Source of the DNA: Blastocystis hominis
Lineage: Eukaryota; Sar; Bigyra; Opalinata; Blastocystidae
Direction: 5' to 3'
DNA length: 64,000 bases
Assembly (NCBI RefSeq): GCF_000151665.1
Contig: NW_013171832.1
Coordinates: forward strand, 148,501 to 212,500
The notes beneath the pieces are model-generated. The model did no database searches, had not been told where the DNA came from, and saw only the letters and a program-made list of their open reading frames with translations. Within the stretch, counting starts at the first letter, position 1; each line of letters starts with the position of its first letter. The position numbers and the translations under genes are program-made. Below are positions 34,508 to 46,369 of this stretch, piece after piece.

Positions 34508-34857
34508 ATGTTCATCATGCGTCTTATCAAACTCTGGAGGAGCATCCACAGTGTCATGAAGGGAACGAAACACTCATCTATTATGCTATATCAAGGATAT
34601 GTTCCCAAAGGAATAAAAGACTTGGCTAAAACGCTTTCGATTTCTCTTCGTTCCACAGGATCTAACCAGCGCCTCATAATTAACACACCATTACGGGAAA
34701 GCTTATGCTGGATCTATAAAAGGAGTAACACTCGTTAGAAAAGTACCCATTTTATCATCACCATCGGTTTTTCAGATTGAATTACCACCAAATCGAATGA
34801 TGTATCGATCCGTTGAAACATTGACAAAACCAGCTCGCGTGTAGAAACCTCGTTTCG
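34508..34857 (+). CDS. Hypothetical small protein
   Basis: ATG 34508 opens MFIMRLIKLWRSIHSVMKG, a basic amphipathic start that could be an organelle leader, and continues through GYVPKGIKDLAKTLSISL. At about 34695 the best protein-like frame changes (to AYAGSIKGVTLVRKVPILS, ending at TAG near 34857), which would need a short intron or an indel I cannot place. No family recognised. Confidence 0.3.
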
Positions 34858-34929
34858 ATTGCACCCTAACTGAATATTCACCCCGCAGCCCAGGAAACGA
34901 TGATATGTCCTTCTACAATGGTATGTCCA

Positions 34930-36168
34930 CTAGAATCCAAACTCGCAAGCTTCAACGTTGATAATGATAACCATAAGATTTCTGCAATACGGCAGCAATA
35001 ATCCCAAAACATCCTTTTCGCTAACTAATAAGCAACTACTGGCGATAGAGCCATCCATGGCCTTTCGGATAAACTCCTTCTCTGTATCATAGTATGAGTC
35101 ATCATAATATCCCTCAAATCCATGATTGGCTATGCATATCGAGGAACCTAACTGTACAGAATGATAGTTTGCAAGCTTCCCAAATGACTTGTACTCGCAG
35201 CATCCACCTGGAAGAGATTGCAGTATTTTGGTATTCCAATTATTATCAGGAGTCTTTCTTTTGATTCCAGACCGGTTTCCGTCGGAACTCAGCATATGAG
35301 CGCAATGAACCGAATTTGTAACATCAATCATGTGGATAGAGCTATCAAGATAGGCAGCCTGGACTAAAAACAGATCATATCCCGATCGGCCAATCACAAA
35401 CTTGGGCATCTCAGACCAGTTCCATGTAGATTTGGTAACGATGTGAAAATCAACTGCAGAGTCCCAATACCGATGCCCTTTTAGAAGCATACGAATAACA
35501 AACTCAGAAGGAGATTCCGTTCCCCCCTTGTGGTATATATCAGTCAGTGATTGCTGAACATTGGTCCTTTGACCCACTACATAGAGACGGTCTCCAAGTG
35601 TTTGATCAGCCTCAACACTTTGAAGAGTCCTGATCAAGGTGTTGTCTAGAAGAATATCAGCATTTACATAACCATAAAAAGTAGAGTTAAAATGTTCGAA
35701 CACGTACTCGAACATGGAGCCTAAAAATGGAGTTCCATACTCGTTACATCTATTATAAAATTGGAATAATAATAGTACTCAATATTTGAAACTGCAAGTA
35801 CTCCATTTTCTTTAGAAATCTGAACCCACTCCATGTCATCTGTGAAAACGACAACATAACAAGAATCCAAGTCTGAAAGGAGTCGTATGCAATTTTCTTG
35901 TGCCAAGTGCCGAAGAGGGTCATCCTACTTGAAAATGGATAAATATCAAAACATCTGCCTTTAGAACGGTCGTAAAGATGGTTAATGTACGCTTATCTGG
36001 AAAGTATCCCACATTGGTAACACCGACTGGTAAAAACGAAAATGTATGCAGCCCATTTGAAACCCAAAGGATTAGACACATGGTCGATACAACGGACACT
36101 ACCAGTAGCGTTCCAAAAATGCAGCATATAGAACGTACAAAATGTTTTCGCCTTTTGCTTTTTGACAT
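34930..36168 (-). CDS. Glycosyltransferase-like type II membrane protein
   Basis: ATG 36168 begins a short basic cytoplasmic stretch (MSKSKRRKHFVRS) followed by one membrane helix (ICCIFGTLLVVSVVSTMCLIL), a Golgi-type anchor. Two introns (about 28 nt near 35920-35947; 29 nt near 35735-35763) join to a luminal domain with VVFTDD, FYGYVNADILLDN (metal/nucleotide-sugar-type Asp site), DRLYVVGQRTNV, KGHRYWDSAVDFHIVT and MPKFVIGRSGYDLFLV. This combination occurs in uncharacterised GT-A-like proteins of protists and plants. Donor and acceptor sugars cannot be told. The length of about 390 residues is normal for such enzymes. Confidence 0.6.
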
Positions 36169-36820
36169 GTCAGGGATCAAACTAAGCGAGGAAAAAACGA
36201 TGTTGTAAGAAATAGTATGAAAAGTTTATAGGGAATACGATGTTGTACTTTTTGTTTTTAACCAAGTACGTACATAGCCGTTATCAATTTTCCTTCACAC
36301 ATTTCAATTCAACTGCGGTATCTGATGTGAGTCTTAACCCATTATAGACTTGTGTAATCCATTAGCAAAAGTAGTAGCGACCCAAATATTAATTATTATT
36401 AATGTGCAGAAGAAGGAGAGTGATATCTCTATGCAAACTCTTTCAATTTCATTATTTTCTTTCTCTGCAACTATTGGATGGGTCAATACAATAAATCATA
36501 ATATGCAGTGAATTGCTTACAGCAAAGCGACAACCTAGCAAATCATTATTGCCTTATTGCTTATAAAAAGGATATATATGGAGAACACTACACTGTCGGA
36601 CACAAGAGAACCAAAAATACCAGGGTAGTGTTCGGATCGTTCTACACTACCTCTTTTCATTTTAATTTACTGCAGCAACTATTTTCTTTCTTCATATTTT
36701 CCCACTATACTTCTTTTCTTTTTTCCTCCTCGCCGTTGCTGCTCGTTTTCCCATTCCAATTATACCTTATGCTCTGAAAAACAATAATCATACCCTTCCT
36801 ATTTTACATACTCTTTGAAT
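36169..36820. other. Intergenic region between divergent genes
   Basis: Lies between the glycosyltransferase-like gene (minus) and the PC4-like gene (plus). A 90-codon frame at 36508-36777 ends in a Phe/Ser/Leu-rich, low-complexity stretch and is probably not a gene. A GCTTATAAAAAGG element lies at about 36558-36570. Confidence 0.35.
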
Positions 36821-37289
36821 ATGAGCCTCAACTTTCGATATCTCGCTTCAAGACAAGCAATACGATCGGTAAGACGTCTGTTTGCAACTACAGGACCGTA
36901 TTACTACTTCTTCACGATACCAAGTTAGATTCCCATCAGAACCCAAGTACTCCGAAAAATACGGATGGCAAATAGCAATTTCACCATTGAAGATGGTTTC
37001 AGTGCGCAAAGTACTCAACTTCTACCATTCACAACTTAGTGGCAAGACCAGGTACTTGTAGATCTTCGAACATACTGGGATCCAAATAATGAGTACAAAT
37101 AATCGTGGAATGCAATGTAGTGGAAACTTGGTACCTACCAAACGTGGGATAGCCCTTACTGAACAACAATGGGACTCCCTACTAAGCCACAAACTCGATA
37201 TAGAAAAGTTAATGGATCTGATTCGAAGTGATAAAGATAAGCTCAATTCATCATCGACGGAAGAGAGAGATTTATTTTTAGTTGTTTAA
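36821..37289 (+). CDS. SUB1: PC4/SUB1-like ssDNA-binding protein with an organelle-type leader
   Basis: PC4 domains bind single-stranded DNA as dimers and act in transcription or DNA maintenance. ATG 36821 gives MSLNFRYLASRQAIRSVRR, rich in Arg and Ser with no acidic residues, a typical mitochondrial presequence. Introns of 31 nt (near 36897-36927), 29 nt (near 37010-37038) and 28 nt (near 37093-37120) join to the PC4 fold: KMVSVRKWQDQVLVDLRTYW, then DPNNDGNLVPTKRGIALTEQ, then QWDSLL. This matches the family pattern VtVRkfkGkvlVDIReyw and the following Gly-x-x-x-P-x-kkGIsLt. Every join restores the consensus. The short acidic C-terminus ends EERDLFLVV. A function on organellar nucleic acid is my inference from the leader. 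Confidence 0.8.
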
Positions 37290-37307
37290 TAACAAAAAAG
37301 AAAGCCG

Positions 37308-38121
37308 TCAACATTCACTAAGATTTCTTGGCATTTTGAACATTTCAGTGTACATACTACAGAAAAATAGGTCAGAAAATACGTACAGCGACCATACACG
37401 TACTGGGCTTGACACTTCATACAACGATAATGGTACTGTTTCGCAGACAATCGTAGATGCTAGAAGCGGTGATGCATAAATAAAAGAAAAAACAGAGCTA
37501 CACAGAGGACATGTAAAGTCTGAAACTCCTTGAGGCACAGATAGGGTAACTTTACATTTTGGACATTGAATATTGGTCTAACTTTATTAGACTTGCAAAA
37601 ATATACAGACACTCCAGAAGAGGAACGAATAGTGCGAGTTGACTTTGATGTATCTTCGGACCCCAGAGAACCCAAGGTTTGGCTCATAGAAGAAGTACTC
37701 TTTATGTGAAATCCCAAAATAACGTATTACCTGCGCAGACTTGACACTCTGATTATCAGACAATACAGAATCTTTATTGCTTGCCTAAAAAGAAAACCAG
37801 AGTTTCAAGAATTACCAAAGATATCGAAGACTTTGTATTCTCTCTATCAACATCCAATTGCTTTGATTCTTTTTTATTAATAACACTACTGCTACTCCGA
37901 ACACGATCTTTTAGAGACCGCTTAGTACTATTTGAATAGGATTCAATCCGAATCTCTTCTTCTAGCCTTTCCACAGGCTGCAAAGCAATAGAGAGATTTT
38001 CAGGAGATATACAGCGTACAGATGAAGCTTCTTTCCATTCTATAGACGTATTCCCAGGAGGTCCAACACGACAAAAATCACCACTCTAATCCATTAGAAA
38101 AACTAAAATATAACCAACCAT
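37308..38121 (-). CDS. Zinc-ribbon (LSD1-like) protein, multi-exon
   Basis: From ATG 38121, introns of 33 nt (after the first codon), 31 nt (near 37783-37813), 31 nt (near 37701-37731) and 29 nt (near 37574-37602) give one frame: a disordered Ser/Arg/Glu-rich N-terminal half, then NIQCPKCKVTLSVPQGV followed by TCPLCSSV. The pattern C-x2-C-x15-C-x2-C with L-x-V-P-x-G resembles LSD1-type and related one-zinc ribbons that mediate protein contacts. The frame then continues through a hydrophobic, Ser-rich segment to a stop at 37308; that tail may be partly non-coding. Function not known. Confidence 0.55.
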
Positions 38122-38698
38122 GATAAAAAACTCAAAATCACACAAAAAAGAATTCAATACTATAATTGTTTCTGGGTAATTATACGGTCTTTTAGCGTTC
38201 AGATCCTTTATACTCACTTTTACACACATATCATATTATTTGTATTCACAGAAATTATAAAATGGAAAATGGATCCTGAAAAAAACCAAAATTGCATTAC
38301 ATTTTGAAATGACTGTTGAGAACGCATAGTAATTATAATTATAATGGATAATATAAAAGGCACGAGTGATAAATACGGGCAGAAATAGGCCGGTAGAAAA
38401 ACGCTAAAATGGAATGGTGTGGCTCAATTCACATATTCATAGAGACTCTGCTTGAGAACGGTTTTCGTATGCTTAAGAAAGAGTTATAATATCCGACAAA
38501 TAGAAGCGAAAAGACATTTCTTGGACTTTACTAAATGATTTATCGAGTAACAAGGCTAAAACTAGTAGTAGGACTGCACTACACAAATAATAAGATTAGA
38601 AGCATCAAGTAGGAATTAGAAAACCGAACCACTGTTATTGTGAGTAGTTTCGTGGAGTAACTAGGCGATAGGGTAAAAAACGCATTACTTTTACCCAG
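38122..38698. other. AT-rich region containing unresolved 5' part of NMD3
   Basis: The N-terminal Cys-rich half of NMD3 should lie here. Fragments such as ETLLENGFRMLKKEL (about 38440-38490) could belong to it, but I could not build a continuous frame. Confidence 0.35.
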
Positions 38699-39896
38699 AC
38701 GCAGCGCATCTGTCCTGATTGTCAACGAAATGTGACTAATTTCTCTTGGGAAGCTGTGGTTCAAATCCGTCAGCGTGTATGTGACTCTTCGCTTCAAGGT
38801 TTATTGTATAGGCGGAGCATAAAAAGACATTGTTTTGGCTCGAGCAAGAGCTAATCAAGAATTACCGCTATGAAGACTCGTTGTCCTTGGAGATTGTGAG
38901 CGGCGGGCTTGATTTTTAGTCATTTCTACAAATTGAAAGAAGCACAGTCGTTTGTGGAATATGTGAAGTCTATTGTTGCTACAAGGTTTTTATTTTCTAT
39001 TTGTTATCTCTAACCGTTTAGCCAAAAGTACAGTAAGCAGTTGCATGGAACTGACCAAAAGAATCATGTTGCTTGGTACCGCCATTCGTTTTATCTCGAA
39101 GTTCCTTCGGTTTGTAAGGTAGAGAATCACAGCAACAAGTGAATTTTAGAACGATCTGGTCATCCTTCCAAGATTCTGTGCGTGTGATCTGGCTGTTCCG
39201 TTTGTGCTTTGCACTCGAATTACCTCGAATTTATCGTTCGTTCAGCCTACGAGTGGTAAAGTAGGAACTGAAGAATTCTAAGTGATGTCGTAGGTCGTGA
39301 CAGTGTCCGGTACATCCTACAGCAAGCATCCGTTCAATCCTCTTCTAAATTCGAACCATTTGAAGGAGTTTACAGTTCTGGATGTTCAGTTGGATCACCC
39401 ATCCCAGCGAACGAATCGTGAAATCACAGAAGAAGGCAGCATTGTTATGGGAGATGTCGAAGTAATTCGAAGCGATGATTTCGGTGTCAGTAATGAAACG
39501 ATTATCGTTCGATCTCATCTGTGTGGTGTTTTGGAGCCTGGAATGCTGGTAATGGGGTATGATTTACGTCGATCAGCGTTGAACAATGACGAATATGAAA
39601 AGTACGCAGATTTATTACCCGACGTAGTATTGGTGTGCAGAGCAAAGGATCCTGAAAGAAAGCAGAAGCAGAATAAGAACAAGAATAAGGAAAGATTGAG
39701 AGAAGTGAATACTGCATCTGAAGAGCGAAATCGAGAAATTGAGCAGTACGAAGAGGAGCGAGAGCAGTATTCTTTGGAAGAGGAGAATGATAGCGAGGAG
39801 GAGAATGATAGCAGGGAGGAGAATGATAGCAGGGAGGAGAAAGATAGCAGGGAGGAGAAAGATAGCGGAGAGGAAACGAAGGAAAAGGTAATGTAG
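38699..39896 (+). CDS. NMD3: 60S ribosomal subunit export adaptor NMD3 (N-terminus unresolved)
   Basis: NMD3 binds the joining face of the 60S subunit and recruits the CRM1 exporter. Seen in order: ICPDCQRNVTNFSWEAVVQI then RQR; after a 34-nt intron AEHKKTLFWLEQELIK and the GLDF motif; after a 36-nt intron QKYSKQLHGT and FYLEVPSVCK; after a 31-nt intron NDLVILPRFCACDLAVP; after a 33-nt intron SKHPFNPLLNSNHLKEFTVL, EPGMLVMGYDLRRSALN and LPDVVLVCRA. All have clear NMD3 counterparts. Directly after GLDF (38913-38919) the frame meets a TAG and resumes correctly only if one T of a T5 run is removed. The C-terminus is an acidic repeat. The N-terminal zinc-binding half upstream of 38699 could not be assembled. 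Confidence 0.8.
39780..39878 (+). repeat. Acidic 18-nt tandem repeat in the NMD3 C-terminus
   Basis: About five units of the gaggagaatgatagcagg type encode Glu-Glu-Asn/Lys-Asp-Ser-Arg repeats, ending 18 bases before the stop. Confidence 0.9.
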
Positions 39897-40280
39897 AGGA
39901 ATGACAAGCATCTCTATTTGTAGCTAATAATATATTATTATTAAACAACAAATCCCACATCATAGAATACTTTCGGTGATTTCGACTCTTTCTTGTCCTT
40001 TCCCAACTACCTTGAACTTGTGATTTATGACTGACTTTACTATAATATCTATTAGTTCAAAAATGAAATGAGACGAATCAAGGAATCATGAAAACGATAC
40101 AATGGATATTGATCCAGTATCTATTCAAAAGTATGTGTGGATATTTTACATCTTAAAACCTTCGTAGAGTGAAATACTACTCATATTAATCAAACACAAC
40201 ATATAGGCATATTTTGCTTTACATAGTTATTCCTTTTTTCGAAATAATCACTGTCTTTTAATTGGGATTTTCAATTCCAT
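39897..40280. other. Convergent intergenic region
   Basis: AT-rich, between the ends of NMD3 and the surface-protein gene. CTATTTGTAG at 39915-39925 might be the NMD3 3'-end signal. No gene seen. Confidence 0.35.
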
Positions 40281-43200
40281 TTAGACATTCATATCCTTTT
40301 TCACACTTCCCTTTTTAGAAACAGATTTTCTTTTGGTATTTTGCTGTTTTTTACTTCTCTTCACACAAACTATAATAAGCGCAATAACCACAATAACCAC
40401 AACAACAACTACTACCAGTACAATTAAGAAAATAATCGAAATACAGAACCCACTCGTTCTTTGCCATTCGCCACCCTTTTCGCCAAGCTTGCAGGCTCTT
40501 TTCTGTGTTCCAATATATAGACCATCCGATGCGCATTCATAAACAGCCACTTTTCCAACATAAGTCATTGGGAAGTGGCCATCTTCTTCACATCTTCCTC
40601 TTTGGACATTGAATAGGAGCGTCGTAGACACAATACCCACTTGATTCTTTCCAAAGATTGTACAATTTGACTTTCCGATATCCATTACCGGAGTTCCAAC
40701 AATCTCTCCAGATATCGGGTTTAGCGTAAGCCCAAGAGGCAGATGGTTATTTTCGGCCAAATAAAACTCTTCAATAATATTTTCATATGCAGGTGGAGCA
40801 ATGGATATCGCAATATCTAATGTCAGATTGTATTCATTGTGCTCATATGCCAGATTTTTAGGTTCGAGCTGAATGCAATGTCTGTAGTCAATCTCTCCCA
40901 ATTGACCATTGGAACAAGTACGATAAGAATAGCCTCGATATCCCTTTTCGCAACTACCAGGTGAAATCTCTCCTTCTCCCACAGAAGGGTATTCACCAAT
41001 TCCAGGACATGACCCACTTCCACTCACTTTACAGTACTGAAGCATGTAGGAACTCACATAGACTATGCTTGATGCAGCGGCATCCACTTCAAATCGAAGC
41101 TGCTTGAATCCAGTAGTACCCAGGGGAGCAGACCAAGCATTGCGACTTAGTGCCTGAATAGTTTGATCAACCGTCTCAACTGCTGTGATATAATCGTCAA
41201 ATGTATTTCTGCGACCATAGAGAGAGAATCCATACTCACTACGAGAATAAACGGTTTGCATAGCAAAACTATTGAACTTGGTTCCTTCCAAGTTTTCCAC
41301 CGCCCATTCAAGATAGGTTCCCATAACGTTTGTCTGATATCCGTAAGTTGTGGGATTCAAATCAAATAGTTCTTCAATAGAGCATAAACTAACCTCCGAA
41401 CCATCGATTGATGAGTAAGTGTCCACAACAATCGAACACTCATTCACTCCAAACACTCCGGTAGCATCGAACACAATCGGATTTGACGATGACTGATCCA
41501 TAGGACGATGAATTTCAAAAGCCATCATGTTCTTTCCCGTTCTTCCAACAACATTCGTCATAATTATGTGGAACATGGAAAATTCATTTTCATCATGGAG
41601 GGTAAATGACATCGTCTCCGAATCGAAGATTTCCCCAATATTAAAACGAGCCACTTTGAATCCATTAAAGTAGGCGACAACACCTCCAGTGTATTTCACA
41701 CGAATATTGAGCACATGGTAGTTGCCAATATCTGGAATGTTTACTTCTTTACGAATGTAGGTGGTTATTTTACTATTCGTTCCAATCAGACTCGCCTTCT
41801 TAGATTCCCAATCAGAGTCATCAAAGTCAACAGTATTCCAATTCTCCACCCAATCATAGTTGACCTTCCATTCGGTATACTCAATCTGGAACGGAAGATA
41901 TGAAGAAAACATTGTGCTTACGGAATGAGTGCTCGCAGGGAGCTGTCCCATTTCAAAAATCATTGCACCCATATCCACGGTCAGATAATACCCAGCAGGA
42001 TTAAACCAGCCATCCCCTCCAGAATCAAGTAATTGAATAGTGTAGATATCATTCTCCAGACAGAAATCTCCATAATTCAAGCTACTACCAGTAATAAAAC
42101 TATCTATAGAAGCGACAACAGTTCCACTTGTACCAATTCCCTGATAGATATTGTAAGAACCTTCGCTTGGGTAGCTATCAGTGCGAGCCACTAAAGTAAT
42201 CAATGATCGGCTCCCAGTGCAAACTTCAACAGAAAGCGAAAAAGAAACAGAGGAAGTGCCTCCACTAAGTTTGCTGGCAGTGATGGTATAGGTTGTAGAT
42301 ATCTTTAGAGCGGTAGCAGTTCCAGAAATCATGCCAGTGTTCGGGTCAAGAGAAATTCCAGCAGGAAGACTGGGGCTGATCTGGAAATTGTAGTAATACG
42401 GAGAGTTCGGATAGACTTCTCCCATTTCAATATCCTTGAAAATGGTAATATCATCATAGACAAGTTCAGGAATTGTCATCGTTGTGTACACTGAACTCAT
42501 ATCCAAGGTATTGAACACCCAGTATTCTTGTAGAAAATCACCTGTGGCAATATTTTCAAAACGATATTCGTTGTATGCCTTATTATTCTGGAAATAGATG
42601 ATTTGAGCCTGACCAACTTGAGACCAAGTAAGCTCAGTCACGGTTGTCAACGTGGTCCATGCATCATTTCCACTTCGAGCCTTTAGCACAAACTCACGAG
42701 GCTGTGCTCTAATCTGTCTGTAGTATGCCTTGATAGTCACAGAGTTGATCCATTCTTGACGATCGTTGTTGAACGCAATATTCAAATAATTAGTCGTGTA
42801 TGATGATGGCTCGACTTCATATGCATAGTATTGCTCAAAACATTCAGATACATCTCCATCCAATCCACTGTAGGTAACAGTGTAGTCAAAGACACGAGAT
42901 GTGGTCGTGTCGCCCATCAATCGAATGGCACCATCGAAGATCGCTTCCTTCTGGTTTGCATTGGCAGCAACGAGTCCAATAGCAATGGTATTCGATCCCT
43001 GTTGGATGTAGTTCACAGCAGTGGTCTCTCCAACTTGAACCGTCTTGATGGGAAGAGAAATCTGGTGAAAGAGAGTATCCGTGTAAATGTTGTCAGCATA
43101 ACTCGAAGTACTGATCGTTGCATCCGTCAATCCCTTTCTGAACGCTTCATGTCCATTCAGATAGACAATGCATCCATACTTGTACTTGATGGAAAGAACG

Positions 43201-45239
43201 AATCCAGCAATGTTGTTGATGTCCGCAACAGTGAATGTCTTCTTGTACAGCTGGATCTGGTTGGTAGAGTCGGGGAAGTTGCTGGTATTTCCCTCAGTCC
43301 ATCCAGTAGTGGAAGTTGATGAATACCAATCAGTAGGAACTTCACCATGCTTGTAATACCAGTTGGAATGGGGAAGAATGGAATATTGAGCATTAAACGT
43401 ACGAGATGAAGGGAAACCGACTCTCGAATCATATCTCACACGAAGAATCGTTTCCATTTCATCACCATAGAGAACAGCACGGACATACAGAAAGGAAGCA
43501 GCGCTCCAATAACTGTTTTCGGATCCTACAGTAACTGCATACTTTGATCCAGTAACGCAAACAACATGGGTCCAATCTTCATTACTAACCTGACCAGAGT
43601 TGGCAGCAACAGATATGATTGTTTGCTGGGTTGAAGTATCCTTAATTTCGAAACTCTCCTTAGCAGCATTGGATCCATAGGTACGTAGAATGTTCAGTAC
43701 TGTACCAGAACATTCCTGGATATTAAGAGTAAACGATCCAGTGTATGTATTGTTATTCATAACAGAAGTAACAGTGATCGTCAAATCAGAAACAGCCGTA
43801 TCTGCAACTCCAGAAATTACACAAGTAACAGAATCAATTGAAAGACCCTCAGGAAGGTTCTGAGCTGAACATGAAGTAAACTCGGAAATATCAGGCTGGA
43901 CATACACCATTTCAAATCTTGCCAAAAAGGTGTATGAGTCAGGAGTGAATGTGATAGAGGTTGGAATGGATGTAGAGCAAATCAAGGGTTGGACTTCATA
44001 TGCATAAACATAATTAGTACCACTGCTACTAACAATATTGAGACGATAGTGCGGGTAAAGCGAAGCATAGAAATAACCACCAAAGATTTGGTAAACCTTG
44101 GTTTCATAAGTAGCATCGGATACAGTAAACACAGTTGTCCATTGCGAATTATCATTCGATCCTTGCCAAGAGAATGTGCTAGGAGCAGATGTAATGGACG
44201 TATAAGGCCAAACACGGAGGGAGTTAATGTAGGGTCTTGGTCCTTCAAAGGAGTAGGTTACAGTAGCAGGAAGGGATGAAGAGCTAGCCTGATAATAACT
44301 TGACTTAACGAAATCAAAGATATTGGCAACACTTGAGCCACCGTTCGAAGTCACATAAGTAGATTCAGCATAAATAAAACAATTGCCTTCAGTAGTAGAG
44401 GTAGCCAGAATAGCAAGATAGGCATTGAAATCAACAATAGTTTGTGTAGAATTGAAATGGAGCTCCACAGCCAGAATCGATTGTTGTGAAGCCACTTCAG
44501 ATCCAGGACGGATGAATCCACGATAGGCAATCTCAGTATATTCTCCAGTCGCAGCAGTGGTCGAAGAAACAGCTCCATCAGGCAGATTGTCGCGGTAGAC
44601 CTCAATTCCATTGATATAGGCAATCACTCCAGCCTTGTAGTACAGCCGCACATCATAAGCAGCCATATCTGAAAGACCCACGAACTGCTTACGGAAATAT
44701 TGAGTACCAGATTCAACTGTAGTCTCAGAGCCAAGAGGAACATCCGTCCAAGTGCTGTCAGAAAACGAGTACTCAGTCCATCCAGCAGAAGCAACGCCGG
44801 AAACCATCTTCCAAGTGGAATCTTGCTCAATTCCATAATAGAGAGAAAAGGGAAAAGAATCTTGGTTATTATCTGTCATCATATTTTTGAAAACTACATT
44901 TCCAGACTTCCCCAATATAGTCAGATAGGATCCAGTATACCACGAATCGCCATATGAGTCGATCAGCTCAACAGTGAATTGATTATTGACGGAAGAGGTT
45001 AAGCATTGCTCAATCGTTCGTGTTTCCCTGTTGGCAAAGTTGGCTCCAGTATACAATAGAGTCGATCCATCATATACTTTGAAAGATTCCTCATTTGCCC
45101 AACTACTGCCACACTTTTTCACAAACTTGACATAAGTTTCTCCAGAAGAACAAGTTAAGTCACAATACACAAGTAAGACTAAGAGTTAGTAGTGATACGA
45201 TGACATACATAGAGTGCTTACGAATAATAGAGATTTCAT
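40281..45239 (-). CDS. Large type I surface protein with three similar extracellular modules
   Basis: A short first exon and a 30-nt intron (near 45190-45219) produce the signal peptide MKSLLFVSTLFLLVYC. The 1,630-residue ectodomain repeats one architecture three times, starting near residues 25, 495 and 990. Each module has a short ESF/GSY-x-x-Y/K segment, a Trp-rich beta-domain with an x-Y-x-x-G-x-x-x-Y-x-NG core (AGVIAYINGIEVYR; YGCIVYLNGHEAFR; GGVVAYFNGFKVAR), a discoidin-like stretch, and a putative-Ig (He_PIG-like) domain (NLPEGLSIDSVTCVISG; SLPAGISLDPNTGMISG; HLPLGLTLNPISGEIVG). A Cys-rich sushi-like unit, one membrane helix (about 1575-1600) and a basic tail (CVKRSKKQQNTKRKS) follow. 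The role is probably adhesion or coat; the ligand is unknown. Composition is AT-richer than in the housekeeping genes. Confidence 0.8.
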
Positions 45240-46356
45240 TCTAAAATACAAAAATAATGTGAAAAATGATAGAATAGATATCATATATTCGGTTTGGACC
45301 CTAATCCCTATTTTATAAAATATGAAATAGGGACAAGAAATAATAATGAGGAAACGAGAACCACTAATACAAGGCAACTTGATTACAAATAAAAAAGCGT
45401 ATTTAAAAAAGAACTATTGTACAGGAAAAGAATCAAACTTTTCATTCCACGATATGCAGAGAGATCATCCATGTTTAGGAAATCCGCACAGGAAATACTA
45501 AAGAGTGCAATTGTAATCTGCAAGAAATAACGGCTATTTGACAAGAGTAAAATAGTCATTGATAATTATAAACTGGAACAAATCATTACAATATGTAGAG
45601 AAATAGTAGATTTAGGGTTAAGATTAGGATAATGAAAATTAAAATCAAGCAAGAAATGATATTCAGAGCATGGATAATATATAGAACAAACTCTGAGTGA
45701 GAGGCAGATGAGAGGAGTTCATGTGGAAAACAGATTGAAATGCACCTTAGTATTCCTAGGAATAAATAAACCATCGCAAAACAGCAAGGAAAATGATGAG
45801 ACAAGAAAACTCTGTTCAGAGCAGCAATATACTACAGATAAGAATAATATGATAGATATTACAATAATGTTGGGAAATTAGCCTTGGGAAGAATAGTTCA
45901 ACAATTGGTAATAATTATAATAAAATACACGAATGACAGAATGCATCCAACACACTTTACTGTAAGTAGAAGCACAAGCAGTAATGGTCTGAGAATGAAC
46001 TATGAGTTTGAATAGTAGTATGCTAGTCGAGGTTTCTAGGCTATTTCTAATACACACACATATTGATATTGTGAAATAATACATAGAAACGGAGAAACTA
46101 AGGATTTCACATAGATAGAGATCAATCAATAATTGGATTACATTATAGAGTGTAAATACTATATTTGAAGTAATGCAAATAAAAGGCATATCAAGTATCC
46201 AAATAATCAGGGAAAACATGATAGAACTAATTGCTAACTCCACACTTGAGCTTACCACTACATTCCAATTATGGGCAGAGTGAAGGGATACTGAAATAAG
46301 TGGAGAATAAACGAGGAGTGTAGATTCAGAATAATGAATCAACAATTAAGATTTGC
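45240..46356. other. AT-rich region without a supported gene
   Basis: Frames here (for example 45878-46345 minus) are hydrophobic, Ile/Ser-rich and show no motif. It contains the surface-protein promoter and leads to the break point of the truncated phosphofructokinase. Confidence 0.5.
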
Positions 46357-46369
46357 ATGTTTCAAATAT

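Noticed and set aside
38755-38775. GGTTCAAATCC, resembling a tRNA B box
   Set aside because: It is the NMD3 codons for Val-Val-Gln-Ile-Arg; no A box or cloverleaf can be formed around it.
38579-38797. 72-codon minus-strand ORF
   Set aside because: Lies antisense to the NMD3 exon with the CPDC and WEAVVQIRQ motifs.
45878-46345. 155-codon hydrophobic minus-strand ORF
   Set aside because: AT-rich composition, Ile/Ser-rich, no motif and no neighbouring exon.
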